Positions 8,088-17,048 are shown, numbered from the stretch's first letter. The stretch: DNA of 64,000 bases from Sinomonas sp. ASV322 (GCF_030908245.1 NZ_JAVFJJ010000001.1:355565-419564), one strand, 5' to 3'. Notes: generated from the sequence alone by a model not told the origin. Numbers and translations: made by a program.

Positions 8088-9010
8088 GCGCGGCACCTGC
8101 TCGAGGGATCGAGACCGTCGAGCTTCCGGAGATGCCCTCGCTGTCGCGTCTGTACGTGGGCGCGGCGCGCGAGGCCGCGAAGAAGCTCATGAAAAAGGGT
8201 GCGATGCGCGCGGCCCTTCCGGCCGCCCGCCACCACGTGATCGGGGTTCGGCCGGATCTCGGGAAGATGACGGCGTATCAGTCCCTTCTTGGCGAGACGA
8301 AGCTCGACATCGCTCCGGCGGGCTACCTGCACGCGCTCGCCTTCCCCGCGGCGATGTCGGTCATGGCCCGGGAGGACTTCCCGCTCCCGCTCCTCGGGAT
8401 GGTCCATGTGCGGAACAAGGTCGAGTATCGCCTTCCCGTGCTGTATCCAGACCTCCTCGAAGTCACGGCCTGGGCCGAGGGGCTGGCGGGCCACCGGGCC
8501 GGCACGCAGGTCGGGCTAGTTGTCGAGGTGCGGCACGCAGGGAACGACGACGTCGCGTGGCGAGGCGTGTCGACGTACCTCGCGAGGGGCGTCTTTCTGC
8601 CGGGGCTCGACAAGCCCAGTCCCGCCGGGCCCCGGGGGGAGTTCCGGGCGCCCCTTCCAACCGCCCTGTGGCGTCTGGGCTCCGAGACCGGACGCGAGTA
8701 CGCGGCCGTGTCGGGGGATTTCAATCCGATCCACCTGAGCTCGATCTCGGCCCGTGCCCTCGGCATGCGCCGCTCGATCGCTCACGGCATGTACACAGCC
8801 TCGCGGGCGCTCGCCGAGGTCGGCGCACAGAAGGGAGACGCGTTCGCGTGGGACGTGACGTTCGAGGCGCCCGTGTTCCTTCCGGCACGCGTGTGCTTGA
8901 ACATCGCGGACTCAGTCGACGATCATGGCGCGTGGGAGCGGTCCAACTTTGCCGGGTGGAGCCCGACGTCGGGGCGGCGCCACTTCGTGGGAAGCGTCGG
9001 CCGGCTGTAG
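8084..9010 (+). CDS. MaoC-family hydratase, HtdX-like
   Basis: A 308-residue double hot-dog hydratase. The hydratase-2 signature is at about residues 205-235: YAAVSGDFNPIH followed by GMRRSIAHGM, with the catalytic Asp and His intact. The N-terminal half is a degenerate hot-dog fold, as in mycobacterial HtdX (Rv0241c). It hydrates enoyl thioesters to the (R)-3-hydroxyacyl form. The start overlaps the fabG stop as ATGA, showing translational coupling. With the reductase and thiolase it completes the ketoacyl/hydroxyacyl part of a fatty-acid cycle. The hairpin at 9032 follows. Confidence 0.9.
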   Translation: MSAAPARGIETVELPEMPSLSRLYVGAAREAAKKLMKKGAMRAALPAARHHVIGVRPDLGKMTAYQSLLGETKLDIAPAGYLHALAFPAAMSVMAREDFPLPLLGMVHVRNKVEYRLPVLYPDLLEVTAWAEGLAGHRAGTQVGLVVEVRHAGNDDVAWRGVSTYLARGVFLPGLDKPSPAGPRGEFRAPLPTALWRLGSETGREYAAVSGDFNPIHLSSISARALGMRRSIAHGMYTASRALAEVGAQKGDAFAWDVTFEAPVFLPARVCLNIADSVDDHGAWERSNFAGWSPTSGRRHFVGSVGRL

Positions 9011-9031
9011 CAAGGTTGAGTTAAAACGACG

Positions 9032-9061
9032 AACACCCCCGGTCCGAAGACCGGGGGTGTT
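9032..9061. terminator. Bidirectional terminator between maoC and tRNA-Leu
   Basis: A perfect 13-bp stem, AACACCCCCGGTC paired with GACCGGGGGTGTT. On the minus strand the loop is TTCG and the tail is CGTCGTTTT, a good intrinsic terminator for the leftward tRNA gene; it can also end the rightward maoC operon. Confidence 0.85.
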
Positions 9062-9110
9062 GCCGATGTCGCTAGTCATCCATGAAGGATGTCGCGAGCC
9101 ATCACATGTG

Positions 9111-9194
9111 TGCGCGGAGGGGGACTTGAACCCCCACGCCCTAAACGGGCACTAGCACCTCAAGCTAGCGCGTCTGCCATTCCGCCACCCGCGC
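9111..9194 (-). tRNA. tRNA-Leu (anticodon GAG), copy 1
   Basis: An 84-nt class II tRNA. The 7-bp acceptor stem GCGCGGG pairs with TCCGCGC followed by A73. The anticodon arm is CTAGC-TTGAGGT-GCTAG with anticodon GAG, decoding CUC/CUU. A long variable arm, GTGCCCGTTTAGGGCGT, and the T-loop GGTTCAAGTCC are visible. CCA is not encoded. It is identical to the copy at 9429-9512. Confidence 0.95.
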
Positions 9195-9249
9195 AGGTGA
9201 CTCCGGAGGGGTCCGCTTGATGCTTTTCCCATCGGGGCAACGAGTAGAT

Positions 9250-9255
9250 ACTCTA
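9250..9255 (-). promoter_or_regulatory. -10 box of tRNA-Leu copy 1
   Basis: On the minus strand this reads TAGAGT within GTGTAGAGT, about 55 bases upstream of the tRNA. The same GTGTAGAGT stands at the equivalent place before copy 2, which supports it as a promoter. No clear -35 was found. Confidence 0.5.
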
Positions 9256-9391
9256 CACCATTCGAGGCAGGCCGATGACACGCTGCAAGGCGTGGCGGGT
9301 CGCCCTCGTTCGCGTTGCCCTAGTCCGATCCGAACCCCGTGATCCCTGGAAATCCGGGCGGCGCGGCGCAGTGGATGCTTGTGGAAACGAC

Positions 9392-9421
9392 GAATGCCCC
9401 GGCCTTCAGACCGGGGCATTC
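9392..9421. terminator. Terminator of tRNA-Leu copy 2
   Basis: GAATGCCCCGG pairs with CCGGGGCATTC (11 bp) and is followed on the minus strand by CGTCGTTT. It lies just downstream of the leftward tRNA at 9429-9512 and resembles the hairpin at 9032-9061. Confidence 0.8.
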
Positions 9422-9428
9422 ACCAACG

Positions 9429-9512
9429 TGCGCGGAGGGGGACTTGAACCCCCACGCCCTAAACGGGCACTAGCACCTCAAGCTAGCGCGTCTGCCATTC
9501 CGCCACCCGCGC
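9429..9512 (-). tRNA. tRNA-Leu (anticodon GAG), copy 2
   Basis: All 84 bases are identical to the copy at 9111-9194: same acceptor stem, GAG anticodon, long variable arm and A73, with no encoded CCA. It has its own promoter and terminator, so the two genes are separate transcription units. Confidence 0.95.
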
Positions 9513-9566
9513 AGGTGGTCTCGGAAAGCAACACATGAAGCGTTTTCCTCCCGAACAGCGAATAAA

Positions 9567-9572
9567 ACTCTA
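9567..9572 (-). promoter_or_regulatory. -10 box of tRNA-Leu copy 2
   Basis: On the minus strand this reads TAGAGT within GTGTAGAGT, at the same distance from the tRNA as in copy 1. Confidence 0.5.
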
Positions 9573-9675
9573 CACGATTCTGAGCGCATGAAGAAATCGG
9601 GAGCTCCCACAGCCGTCCAAGGGTTCGCGGGCTAGGCTGGCTTCACCGAACCGTCGATGCCGAGGAGGAACTCCC

Positions 9676-10998
9676 ATGTCCGACCGCCCAGTCGAGGGCC
9701 CGCTCCGCGCGGAAGACGAGGTAGTCCAGATCTGCCGGGACCTCATCCGGTTCGACACGAGCAACTTCGGCGACGCCGCCGGCCCGGGGGAGCGCGCAGC
9801 GGCGGAGTACACGGCGGGACTCCTCGAAGAGGTCGGCCTCGCTGCGGAAATCTTCGAATCGGCGCCTGGCCGCGCGTCGGTCGTCGCCCGCCTTGAGGGC
9901 ACGGATCCTTCGGCGAGCGCGCTCGTGGTGCACGGGCATCTCGACGTGGTTCCCGCGCAGAAGGAAGACTGGAGCGTCGACCCCTTCGCCGCCGAGCTCA
10001 AAGACGGGCTCATCTGGGGGCGCGGCGCGGTCGACATGAAGGACATGGACGCGATGGTCCTCTCGGTCGTCAGGGAGCTCCAGCGCACCGGAACCCGCCC
10101 GAGGCGCGATCTCGTCATCGCGATGTTCGCGGACGAGGAGGCGGGAGGCACCTACGGTGCCCGATGGGCCGTGGATCACCGCCCCGAGCTGTTCGACGGC
10201 GCGAAGGAGGCGATCAGCGAGGTCGGCGGTTTCTCCGCCGAGATCGGGGGCCAGCGCACGTATCTCCTGCAGACCGCGGAGAAGGGCCTTTCGTGGCTCA
10301 GGCTCACGGCGTCGGGGCGCGCGGGACACGGATCGCAGACGAACACGGACAACGCCGTCACACGGCTCGCGCGCGCGGTCTCGCGGATCGGGGACTACGA
10401 GTGGCCGATCGAGCTCACGGATACGACCCGTCGATTCCTCGATGGCGTCACCGAGCTCACGGGCATTGAGTTCGACCAGGAGAATCCGGAGATCCTCCTC
10501 AAGGAGCTCGGCACCCTCGCGCGCTTCGTTGGCGCGACGCTTCAGAACACCTCGAACCCCACGGTGCTCAAGGCCGGCTACAAGGACAACGTGATCCCAG
10601 GGCACGCCGAAGCTCGTGTCGACGTCCGCACGCTCCCGGGCCAAGACGAGCTGGTGCTCGAGAAGATCAGGGAACTGGCGGGCGACGGCGTCGACCTCGC
10701 CTACGTCCACCACGATGTCTCGCTCGAGACCCCGTTCGAGGGGTCGCTCGTCGAGGCGATGGTCGGGGCGCTCGAGGCCGAGGATCCCGGGGCGAAGGTC
10801 CTTCCCTACACGCTCTCGGGTGGGACCGACAACAAGTCGCTCAGCCGCCTTGGCATCACGGGGTACGGCTTTGCGCCGCTCCAGCTTCCCTCCGACCTCG
10901 ACTTCACCGGCATGTTCCACGGCGTCGACGAGCGTGTCCCGGCGGCTTCGCTCGAGTTCGGAGCCCGCGTGCTGCGGCGCCTCCTGACGACGTACTGA
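9676..10998 (+). CDS. M20-family metallopeptidase / deacylase
   Basis: A 440-residue zinc-dependent hydrolase of the M20/M25/M40 family. Metal-binding and catalytic elements are in order: HGHLDVVP (about residues 86-93), WGRGAVDMKD with the bridging Asp (about 120), the Glu-Glu pair in FADEEAGG (about 154), and the last His ligand in FHGVDERVP near the C-terminus. An intervening dimerisation domain spans about residues 200-320. The substrate is not predictable: relatives cleave dipeptides, N-acyl amino acids or carbamoyl compounds. GAGGAGGAACTCCC precedes the ATG. A TAGGCT -10 candidate lies at about 9632, downstream of the tRNA promoters. No signal peptide, so cytoplasmic. Confidence 0.9.
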   Translation: MSDRPVEGPLRAEDEVVQICRDLIRFDTSNFGDAAGPGERAAAEYTAGLLEEVGLAAEIFESAPGRASVVARLEGTDPSASALVVHGHLDVVPAQKEDWSVDPFAAELKDGLIWGRGAVDMKDMDAMVLSVVRELQRTGTRPRRDLVIAMFADEEAGGTYGARWAVDHRPELFDGAKEAISEVGGFSAEIGGQRTYLLQTAEKGLSWLRLTASGRAGHGSQTNTDNAVTRLARAVSRIGDYEWPIELTDTTRRFLDGVTELTGIEFDQENPEILLKELGTLARFVGATLQNTSNPTVLKAGYKDNVIPGHAEARVDVRTLPGQDELVLEKIRELAGDGVDLAYVHHDVSLETPFEGSLVEAMVGALEAEDPGAKVLPYTLSGGTDNKSLSRLGITGYGFAPLQLPSDLDFTGMFHGVDERVPAASLEFGARVLRRLLTTY

Positions 10999-11049
10999 TC
11001 CACTGCAGCGCAAGCGCCCGCCGGGGACCCTCGACGACAAGGAGGCGGC

Positions 11050-12210
11050 ATGAACCTCGATCCCTCTGTTGTGCTGCCGGAAGCGCTCATCGAGCGCATC
11101 CACTCGAGGGCGCCCGGCTACGACGAGCGCAACGAGTTCTTCCGGGAGGACTTCGACGAGCTCGCGGCCTCCGGCTACCTCAAGGCGTTCGTCCCGGAAG
11201 CCGCCGGCGGGCTGGGAGCCAGCCTGGCCGACGTCGTTCGCCTTCAGCGGCGCCTCGCCGCGGCCGCGCCGGCCACGGCGCTCGGGGTCAACATGCACCT
11301 CGTGTGGACCGGCGTCGCACGTGTCTTCCAGACACGCGGCGACACGGCGCTCGACTTCGTCCTCGACGAAGCGGCGGCTGGTGAGGTCTTCTCGTTCGGG
11401 ATATCCGAGGCGGGCAACGATTCGGTCCTGTTCGATTCGGTGACCGCGGCCGTTCCCGACGCCGATGGCGGCTACCGTTTCACGGGGACGAAAGTCTTCA
11501 CGAGCCTCGCCCCCGTCTGGACCCGCATGGGCACGTTCGGCAAGGACACGACCGGCCCGGAGCCGGCGCTCGTGTACGGCTTCATCCGCCGCGACGCGCC
11601 GGGGTGGCGGCATCTCGATGACTGGGACACGCTCGGCATGCGCGCGAGCCAGTCGTGCACGACCATCCTCGAGGGCGTTCACGCGCCCGCCGACCGCATT
11701 GTTCGACGGCTGCCGGTCGGTCCCAATCCGGATCTGCTCGTCTTCGGGATCTTCGCCGTCTTCGAGACCCTGCTCGCCGCCGTGTACACAGGGATCGCAG
11801 AGCGTGCACTTGCGCTGGGTGTCGAGGCGGCGCACCGGCGCACGTCACTCAAGAACGGCGGTCGGCCGTACGCGAAAGATCCCGACATCCGCTGGCAGCT
11901 CGCCGATGCCTCGATGGCAGTCGACGGCGTGCTGCCGCAGCTCGAGCGGGTGGCGGACGACGTCGACGCCCTCGTCGACCGCGGCACCGCCTGGTTCCCG
12001 GCGCTCAGCGGCCTCAAGCACCGGGCGACCGAGACGGCCCGCCGCGTTGTCAACACGGCCGTCCGCGTGGGCGGCGGGGGAGGGTATTTCCGCTCTCACG
12101 AGCTCCAGCGGCTCTACCGCGACGTGCTCGCGGGCCTGTACCACCCGTCCGATCCCGAGTCTGCGCACGCGACCGTTGCGAACGCCCTTCTCGGGCCGCT
12201 CGAGGACTGA
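11050..12210 (+). CDS. Acyl-CoA dehydrogenase family protein
   Basis: A 386-residue flavoprotein of the acyl-CoA dehydrogenase superfamily. It has the N-terminal helical domain, the central FSFGISEAGNDSVLF segment at the place of the usual A-x-T-E-P motif, the T-G-T-K-V-F-T-S strand, and a C-terminal helical domain. The usual T-E motif is altered to S-E and no clear catalytic Glu in an F-E-G-T/S context was seen. It may therefore be a monooxygenase-like or divergent member rather than a beta-oxidation enzyme. GGAGGC ribosome site before ATG. It follows the M20 peptidase by 51 bp on the same strand and may be co-transcribed. Confidence 0.78.
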   Translation: MNLDPSVVLPEALIERIHSRAPGYDERNEFFREDFDELAASGYLKAFVPEAAGGLGASLADVVRLQRRLAAAAPATALGVNMHLVWTGVARVFQTRGDTALDFVLDEAAAGEVFSFGISEAGNDSVLFDSVTAAVPDADGGYRFTGTKVFTSLAPVWTRMGTFGKDTTGPEPALVYGFIRRDAPGWRHLDDWDTLGMRASQSCTTILEGVHAPADRIVRRLPVGPNPDLLVFGIFAVFETLLAAVYTGIAERALALGVEAAHRRTSLKNGGRPYAKDPDIRWQLADASMAVDGVLPQLERVADDVDALVDRGTAWFPALSGLKHRATETARRVVNTAVRVGGGGGYFRSHELQRLYRDVLAGLYHPSDPESAHATVANALLGPLED

Positions 12211-12215
12211 GACGG

Positions 12216-12446
12216 CTACGGAGTCCGCTCGACGACCATGACCCGTCGTCGGAGCCAGTACATCCGACCCCCGCCCATGTAGAGCCGGCTCCGTTCGAGC
12301 TCCCATCGGCCGTATTCTGCGTGCTCCCGCACACGTTGGCGGGCCTCGGCCAGCGACTCTCCCGGATTGACGGACAGCACGAGATACTCGTACGGCCCCT
12401 TGAGTGCCCCGCTGGCAGGACTCGAGCTGAGGATCCGTTCCTTCAT
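12216..12446 (-). CDS. Small DUF5703-like protein
   Basis: A 76-residue basic protein starting MKERILSSS and containing YEYLVLSVNPGE and a C-terminal run rich in Arg and Met (RMYWLRRRVMVV). The middle predicts one helix (SLAEARQRVREHAEYG). It resembles a family of small actinobacterial proteins listed as DUF5703; function unknown. No signal or membrane segment is visible. It is convergent with the acyl-CoA dehydrogenase, with 5 bp between stop codons. The longer frame extending upstream on this strand is antisense to mshC and is not used. Confidence 0.7.
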   Translation of the reverse strand: MKERILSSSPASGALKGPYEYLVLSVNPGESLAEARQRVREHAEYGRWELERSRLYMGGGRMYWLRRRVMVVERTP

Positions 12447-12533
12447 GGCCTCGCTTCCTGACGTATGCCAACATCGCCTTCGGCGCCGGGGGCCGTCTAG
12501 GCAGTGCCCCGGAATCAGATTACCGTGGGGGCC

Positions 12534-12755
12534 ATGAGCATCGACCCGCGCGTTGCCCTCAATTCGCTCACGGCGGCCCTCGAGGAACACCTTGTGGCCG
12601 CGGCTTCCCGCCGCGGCGATGACGATCCTGCCGTCGAAACCGCCTATTTCGCGGTCGCGGATGCCTTCGAGGCTTATGCCGACGCGCTCTACGATGCCTA
12701 CGGCGAAGACCTTCCGATAGATCTGCTCGAAGAGGGCGGGGAGGAACAAGGCTAG
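12534..12755 (+). CDS. Small acidic hypothetical protein
   Basis: A 73-residue acidic protein, MSIDPRVALNSLTAALEEHL and onward, ending LLEEGGEEQG, with Ala-rich amphipathic helices. The ATG at 12534 was chosen because TACCGT ends seven bases upstream (12521-12526), a leaderless signal; there is no ribosome site for an earlier start. It precedes mshC by 63 bp, and mshC has its own promoter. I do not recognise the family; it may be a helical adaptor or a primosome/cell-division accessory, but nothing in the sequence shows this. Confidence 0.65.
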   Translation: MSIDPRVALNSLTAALEEHLVAAASRRGDDDPAVETAYFAVADAFEAYADALYDAYGEDLPIDLLEEGGEEQG

Positions 12756-12806
12756 GCCGTCCGGGTCCTGCGGCGCACGAGTTGCGGGGCGCGCTCGCCC
12801 TGGCAC

Positions 12807-12812
12807 TAGGCT
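12807..12812 (+). promoter_or_regulatory. Leaderless -10 box of mshC
   Basis: TAGGCT followed by six bases and the GTG start of mshC. Confidence 0.65.
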
Positions 12813-12818
12813 TGTGGG

Positions 12819-14093
12819 GTGAAGACTTGGCGCCAGGCTCCCGTTCCTCCCCTCCCCGGTCGGAGCGGATCGATCCGGCTGTGGGACTCCGCCCGCGGCG
12901 AGCTTGCTGAGCTTCCAACGGCCGCCGAGCAGTCGGTGTACGTGTGTGGGATCACGCCGTACGATGCGACCCACCTCGGACATGCCGCGACCTACGTCGC
13001 GTTCGACGTGCTCAACCGTGTGTGGCGAGACGCGGGAAGCGCCGTCGCCTACGTGCAGAACACGACCGACGTCGACGATCCGCTCCTTGAGCGCGCGGAC
13101 GCGACCGGCGTCGACTGGCGGACCCTCGCGAAGGAGCAGATCGCCCTCTTCCAGGCCGACATGGAAGCGCTCAACGTGCTTCCCCCGGACCATTACATCG
13201 GTGCGGTCGAGTCGATCCCGTGGATCGTCCCCGAGGTTGAGAGGCTCCTCGACGAGGGGCTCGCCTACCAGCTCGCCGGCTCGGAGGGCGAGCCCGACGG
13301 CGACATCTACTATGACGTGACCGAGGCGACGCGCAGGGCCGACTTACCCGAGGCATGGCGCCTCGGGCAGGTTTCGCACCTCACGGTCGCGGAGATGATC
13401 TCAGTCTTCGGCGAGCGGGGAGGCGACCCCGAACGCCCGGGCAAGCACAGCCCGCTCGATCCGATCCTGTGGCGCGAGGCCCGGCTCGGCGAGCCCCATT
13501 GGGACGGCGGAACTCTGGGCCGAGGCCGTCCCGGCTGGCATATCGAATGCACGGTCATCGCGCAGCGCTTCCTCCCGGCACCGTTCACCGTCCAGGGCGG
13601 CGGCTCCGACCTCGCGTTCCCGCATCACGAGATGGGAGCAGGCCACGCATGGTCGCTGCACCACGTGCCGCTCGCGCGGCATTTCGCCCACACGGGCATG
13701 GTGGGGCTCGACGGGCAGAAGATGAGCAAATCGCTCGGAAACCTCGTCCTCGTCTCAAAGCTGCGCGCGGCCGGCGAAGAGCCGCAGGCCATCCGGCTCG
13801 CGATCCTCGCCAACCACTACCGTTCCGACTGGGAATGGACCGCGGAGCTCTTCGACGCGTCGAAGGCACGGCTGGCCCACTGGCGGGACGCGATCCCGCA
13901 CGCCCCGCTGGGATCGGGGGAGCTCCTTCTCGCCGAGATCCGCAAGGCCCTCGCCGATGATCTTGACGCGCCTCGGGCGCTCGCGGCCGTCGACAAGTGG
14001 GCCGATGACGCCCTCGCGGGCGGCGACTCCGAGCCGGCCGACGGCGCGCTCGTCACCGCGGTGCTCGACGCGCTCCTCGGCGTGCGCCTCTAG
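12819..14093 (+). CDS. mshC: Cysteine--glucosaminyl-inositol ligase (mycothiol synthesis)
   Basis: A 424-residue class I ligase related to cysteinyl-tRNA synthetase. It joins cysteine to GlcN-inositol in an ATP-dependent step of mycothiol synthesis in the cytoplasm. The zinc/nucleotide region is [17 protein letters not shown] (about residues 41-57), and KMSKS is at about residue 301. MshC lacks the tRNA-binding C-terminal domain of CysRS, which fits the length of about 420. GTG start with TAGGCT at 12807-12812 six bases upstream, a leaderless promoter. Its presence is strong evidence for an actinomycete. Converges with the PAC2 gene. Confidence 0.95.
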   Translation: MKTWRQAPVPPLPGRSGSIRLWDSARGELAELPTAAEQSVYVCGITPYDATHLGHAATYVAFDVLNRVWRDAGSAVAYVQNTTDVDDPLLERADATGVDWRTLAKEQIALFQADMEALNVLPPDHYIGAVESIPWIVPEVERLLDEGLAYQLAGSEGEPDGDIYYDVTEATRRADLPEAWRLGQVSHLTVAEMISVFGERGGDPERPGKHSPLDPILWREARLGEPHWDGGTLGRGRPGWHIECTVIAQRFLPAPFTVQGGGSDLAFPHHEMGAGHAWSLHHVPLARHFAHTGMVGLDGQKMSKSLGNLVLVSKLRAAGEEPQAIRLAILANHYRSDWEWTAELFDASKARLAHWRDAIPHAPLGSGELLLAEIRKALADDLDAPRALAAVDKWADDALAGGDSEPADGALVTAVLDALLGVRL

Positions 14094-14122
14094 GCTTCGA
14101 GCGCCGGCCTCGGGACGGCGTC

Positions 14123-15025
14123 TCAGGTCGTCGAGGCGCCCCCGTCTTTGCCGCGGCGCTTGAGATAGCGCTCGAACTCTCGCGCGATCGATTCGCCCGT
14201 CGCCTCCGGGAGATCGGCCGTGTCCTTGGCCTCTTCGAGCTGCTGGATATAGGCCGCGATCTCCGGGTCCTCCGTCGCGAGCTCGTTGACGCCCCGCTCC
14301 CAGGCTTCGGCATCCTCGGCGAGGTCATTCGTATCGAGCGGGATCTGGATGAGCTCTTCAATCCGGTGCATGAGAGCGAGCTGGGCCTTCGGCGAAGGCG
14401 CCTGAGCGACGTAATGCGGAACGGCCGCCCAGAGCGAGACGGTCGGAATCCCCTGATGGTCCGCGGTATCCGCGAACACACCGACAATGCCGGTCGGACC
14501 CTCGTACTGCGAGGCCTCGAGGTTGAGGCGTTCCCTCAGGTCGCCCGTCTCGCTCGTGGCCGTCACCGGAATCGGCCGGCTGTGCGGGACGTCAGCTAGC
14601 AGGGCCCCGACGACGACCAGGTAGTCGACGCCGAGGTCTTCGACGAACTCCATGAGGTCCTCTGTGAATGCACGCCAGCGGTACGACGGCTCGGTGCCCT
14701 GTACGAACACGAGATTGACCGGGTAGTCCTCAAGCCGCGCGGTGGAGATCCGCGTCGAAGGCCAGCGGATCCTGCGGCGGCCCGAACCGGAACGGCGGAC
14801 CGTGGGCCGCGTGAACTGGAAGTCGTAGTAGTCGTCGGCGTCGATGGCCCCGACCTTCTGGGCCCCGAATTGCCGCTTGATGGCGCGCACCGCCTCGCTC
14901 GCAGCCTCGCCCGCGTCATTCCAGCCTTCGAAGGCCGCGATCATGACCGTGACCCGCTCGCCCTCGGTAGGCGTCGGGAAGAGGCCGGGGTGGGGAGCCG
15001 GGGCGTCGGCGTCGAACTCGTTCAT
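14123..15025 (-). CDS. PAC2-family protein
   Basis: A 300-residue protein of the PAC2 family, named for the eukaryotic proteasome assembly chaperone. Typical features are MIAAFEGWNDAGEA near the N-terminus, the segment DADDYYDFQFTRP, PLxxxxxY-type basic regions, and a C-terminal acidic coiled segment (ELIQIPLDTNDLAEDAEAWE). Actinobacterial members such as Rv2125 are conserved near the proteasome locus, but a role in 20S assembly has not been shown; the family is fold-level evidence only. ATG start with TAGTCT six bases upstream (15037-15032), leaderless. Convergent with mshC and divergent from the HAD gene, whose promoter is about 85 bp away. Confidence 0.88.
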   Translation of the reverse strand: MNEFDADAPAPHPGLFPTPTEGERVTVMIAAFEGWNDAGEAASEAVRAIKRQFGAQKVGAIDADDYYDFQFTRPTVRRSGSGRRRIRWPSTRISTARLEDYPVNLVFVQGTEPSYRWRAFTEDLMEFVEDLGVDYLVVVGALLADVPHSRPIPVTATSETGDLRERLNLEASQYEGPTGIVGVFADTADHQGIPTVSLWAAVPHYVAQAPSPKAQLALMHRIEELIQIPLDTNDLAEDAEAWERGVNELATEDPEIAAYIQQLEEAKDTADLPEATGESIAREFERYLKRRGKDGGASTT

Positions 15026-15132
15026 CGCTCCAGACTATGACCATGCACCCGCGTTCGCAGGGTCGTTGGGGTCAGCGTCGTGCGAGTTTCGCGCAGGGAG
15101 TACACGCCGTGGCGCCCCGTAGACTGGTGCAT

Positions 15133-15867
15133 ATGCGCCTCCCCGCCGAAACTGACGCTGCCCTGCGTGCCGTCCTCTGGGATATGGACGGCACGCTTGT
15201 CGATACCGAGCCCTATTGGATCGTCGCCGAGCACGAGCTCGTCGAGTCCTTCGGCGGGACGTGGGGGCACGAGCAGGCCATGCGCCTTGTCGGCCAGGCG
15301 CTTCCGACGTCCGCCGGCATCCTCCAGGAGGCCGGAGTCGCGATGGGAGTGCGCGAGATCATCGACACCCTGACCGCGCGCGTCGTCGAACAGCTCGGCG
15401 TGGCCGTCCCGTGGCGTCCAGGCGCACGCGAGCTGCTGACGGAGCTTTCCGCGGCGGGGATCGCGTGCGCGCTCGTGACCATGTCCGAGCGGCCCATGGT
15501 CGAGCGCATCCTCAAGCACCTCCCGGCGGGTACGTTCGCGGCCGTCGTCACGGGGGACTCCGTGACTCGCGGCAAGCCAGACCCCGAGCCATACCTCAAG
15601 GCCCTTGACCTGTTGGAGGGTGGGCTCCCGGGCCTCACCGACTCTGAGTGCGTCGCGATCGAAGACTCGCTCCCGGGCGCGACCTCAGCCGTCGCGGCAG
15701 GCCTCGCGACCATCGTCGTGCCGAATGCCCTCGACCTCCCCGTGGACTTGGGTGCTGCGCATTGGGCCACGCTCGCCGGCCGCACCGCCGGCGACGTCGC
15801 GGCGGTTCTCTCCCAGGTCGTCACGGCACAGGCCGTCACGGAAACAGCGGACCGGGTGGGCGCGTGA
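15133..15867 (+). CDS. HAD-family phosphatase, beta-phosphoglucomutase-like
   Basis: A 244-residue haloacid dehalogenase-fold hydrolase. Motif I is D-M-D-G-T-L-V-D-T-E (nucleophile about Asp17, acid/base about Asp19). Motif II is the Thr of VTMSE, motif III the Lys of RGKPDPEPY, and motif IV the acidic IEDSLPG. The cap domain between motifs I and II is alpha-helical, as in the phosphoglycolate phosphatase/beta-PGM branch. The substrate is unknown. The ATG was chosen because TAGACT ends seven bases upstream (15120-15125). The stop overlaps the start of the site-2 protease gene as GTGA, so the two are coupled. Confidence 0.88.
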   Translation: MRLPAETDAALRAVLWDMDGTLVDTEPYWIVAEHELVESFGGTWGHEQAMRLVGQALPTSAGILQEAGVAMGVREIIDTLTARVVEQLGVAVPWRPGARELLTELSAAGIACALVTMSERPMVERILKHLPAGTFAAVVTGDSVTRGKPDPEPYLKALDLLEGGLPGLTDSECVAIEDSLPGATSAVAAGLATIVVPNALDLPVDLGAAHWATLAGRTAGDVAAVLSQVVTAQAVTETADRVGA

Positions 15868-17048
15868 GCGGAAGCCTTGGCGATCAGCAGCCGCCGCGGC
15901 CCGAGGGGGAGCACGCCCACTCCGCGGCCGGGCGATCCCGGGACGGGATCCGCCTCGGACGAATCGCGGGGGTGCCCGTCTACCTCGCGTATTCGTGGTT
16001 CCTCATCGCGGGCTTCACCGTCGTCGTGTACGGGCCCACCCTTCAGCTGCGCCAGCCCCAGCTCGGCACGGGTGCCTACCTCGTGGCATTCGCATACGCC
16101 GTTCTCCTGCTGATCTCAGTCCTGGTCCATGAGCTCGCGCATGCCCTGAGCGCTCGGGCGTTCGGATGGCCCAGCCAGAAAATCGTCCTCAACCTGTGGG
16201 GCGGCCACACCCAGTTCGAGAGCTTCACCGCGTCGCCCGGCAAGTCCGTTGTCGTCGCCCTCGCGGGGCCCGCGGCCAATCTCCTGCTGGCCGGCGGTGC
16301 GTGGGCGCTCGTGAACGCGGTGAGCCTCCACGGCGTCGCGGACATCCTCGCCAACATCTTCATGTGGGCCAATTTCCTCATTGGACTCTTCAACGTCCTC
16401 CCGGGGCTTCCGCTGGACGGCGGCCGGCTTGTCGAGAGTGCGGTCTGGAAGGCAACAGGCTCACAGGAGAAGGGGACCATTGCGGCGGGATGGGCGGGGC
16501 GCGTCGTCGTCGCCGGCGTGGTCTTCCTCGGCGTCGTCCTCCCACTCCTTCAGGGCCAAGGGTTGGACATCTCGTTCACCCTCGTGACGGTGCTCATCGC
16601 GGGATTCCTGTGGCAGGGCGCTACCGCCTCGATCCGCAACGCCGGGTTCCGCAGCCGCCTTCCCAACGTCGTCGCGGGCAGACTCGCAGCTCCGGCCGTG
16701 GGCGTGCCCAATTTCGCCACGGTAGAGCAGGCCGTCGGGGCAGGCGCCGGGCAAGGCACCGTCGTCGTCCTGTGCGCGCCCGACGGCAAGCCGCAGGGCG
16801 TCGTCGATCCGGCGGCGATCGCCCGCGTTCCCCACGAGGCCTGGGCCTCCACGCCCGTCACCGCGGTCGGGTACGCCCTCGCGCCAGGCGCGTATGTTCC
16901 CGAGACTGCGTCGGGCCAGGAACTCGTCCAGTACCTCTCCCAGCTCCAAGGCACCGAGTACGCCGTCGTCGACGCCTCGGGCCGCGTCGTCGGCCTGCTG
17001 AGCCAGCGTGCCGTCGTCGCCGCCATCTCCGGCCGCCCCGCGCGTTAG
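15864..17048 (+). CDS. Site-2 protease (M50) with C-terminal CBS region
   Basis: A 394-residue integral membrane zinc protease. The HELAH motif is at about residues 89-93, inside the second predicted membrane segment, and the third metal ligand is in GLPLDGGRL (about residue 190). Six or so hydrophobic segments span residues 40-240, and the last 130 residues form a soluble CBS-like domain. This matches the Rip3-type actinobacterial S2P proteins, which cut membrane-bound proteins within the bilayer; targets are unknown. The GTG start overlaps the HAD stop by four bases. Followed by trmI after 52 bp. Confidence 0.88.
   Translation: MSGSLGDQQPPRPEGEHAHSAAGRSRDGIRLGRIAGVPVYLAYSWFLIAGFTVVVYGPTLQLRQPQLGTGAYLVAFAYAVLLLISVLVHELAHALSARAFGWPSQKIVLNLWGGHTQFESFTASPGKSVVVALAGPAANLLLAGGAWALVNAVSLHGVADILANIFMWANFLIGLFNVLPGLPLDGGRLVESAVWKATGSQEKGTIAAGWAGRVVVAGVVFLGVVLPLLQGQGLDISFTLVTVLIAGFLWQGATASIRNAGFRSRLPNVVAGRLAAPAVGVPNFATVEQAVGAGAGQGTVVVLCAPDGKPQGVVDPAAIARVPHEAWASTPVTAVGYALAPGAYVPETASGQELVQYLSQLQGTEYAVVDASGRVVGLLSQRAVVAAISGRPAR

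Noticed and set aside
9011-9675. Integration site or mobile element at the tandem tRNA genes
   Set aside because: tRNA genes are common att sites, but there is no integrase, no tRNA 3' fragment and the flanks are ordinary chromosomal genes.
9643-11835. A 730-codon minus-strand frame
   Set aside because: It is antisense to the M20 peptidase and acyl-CoA dehydrogenase-like genes and is rich in Arg, Glu and Ala without domains.
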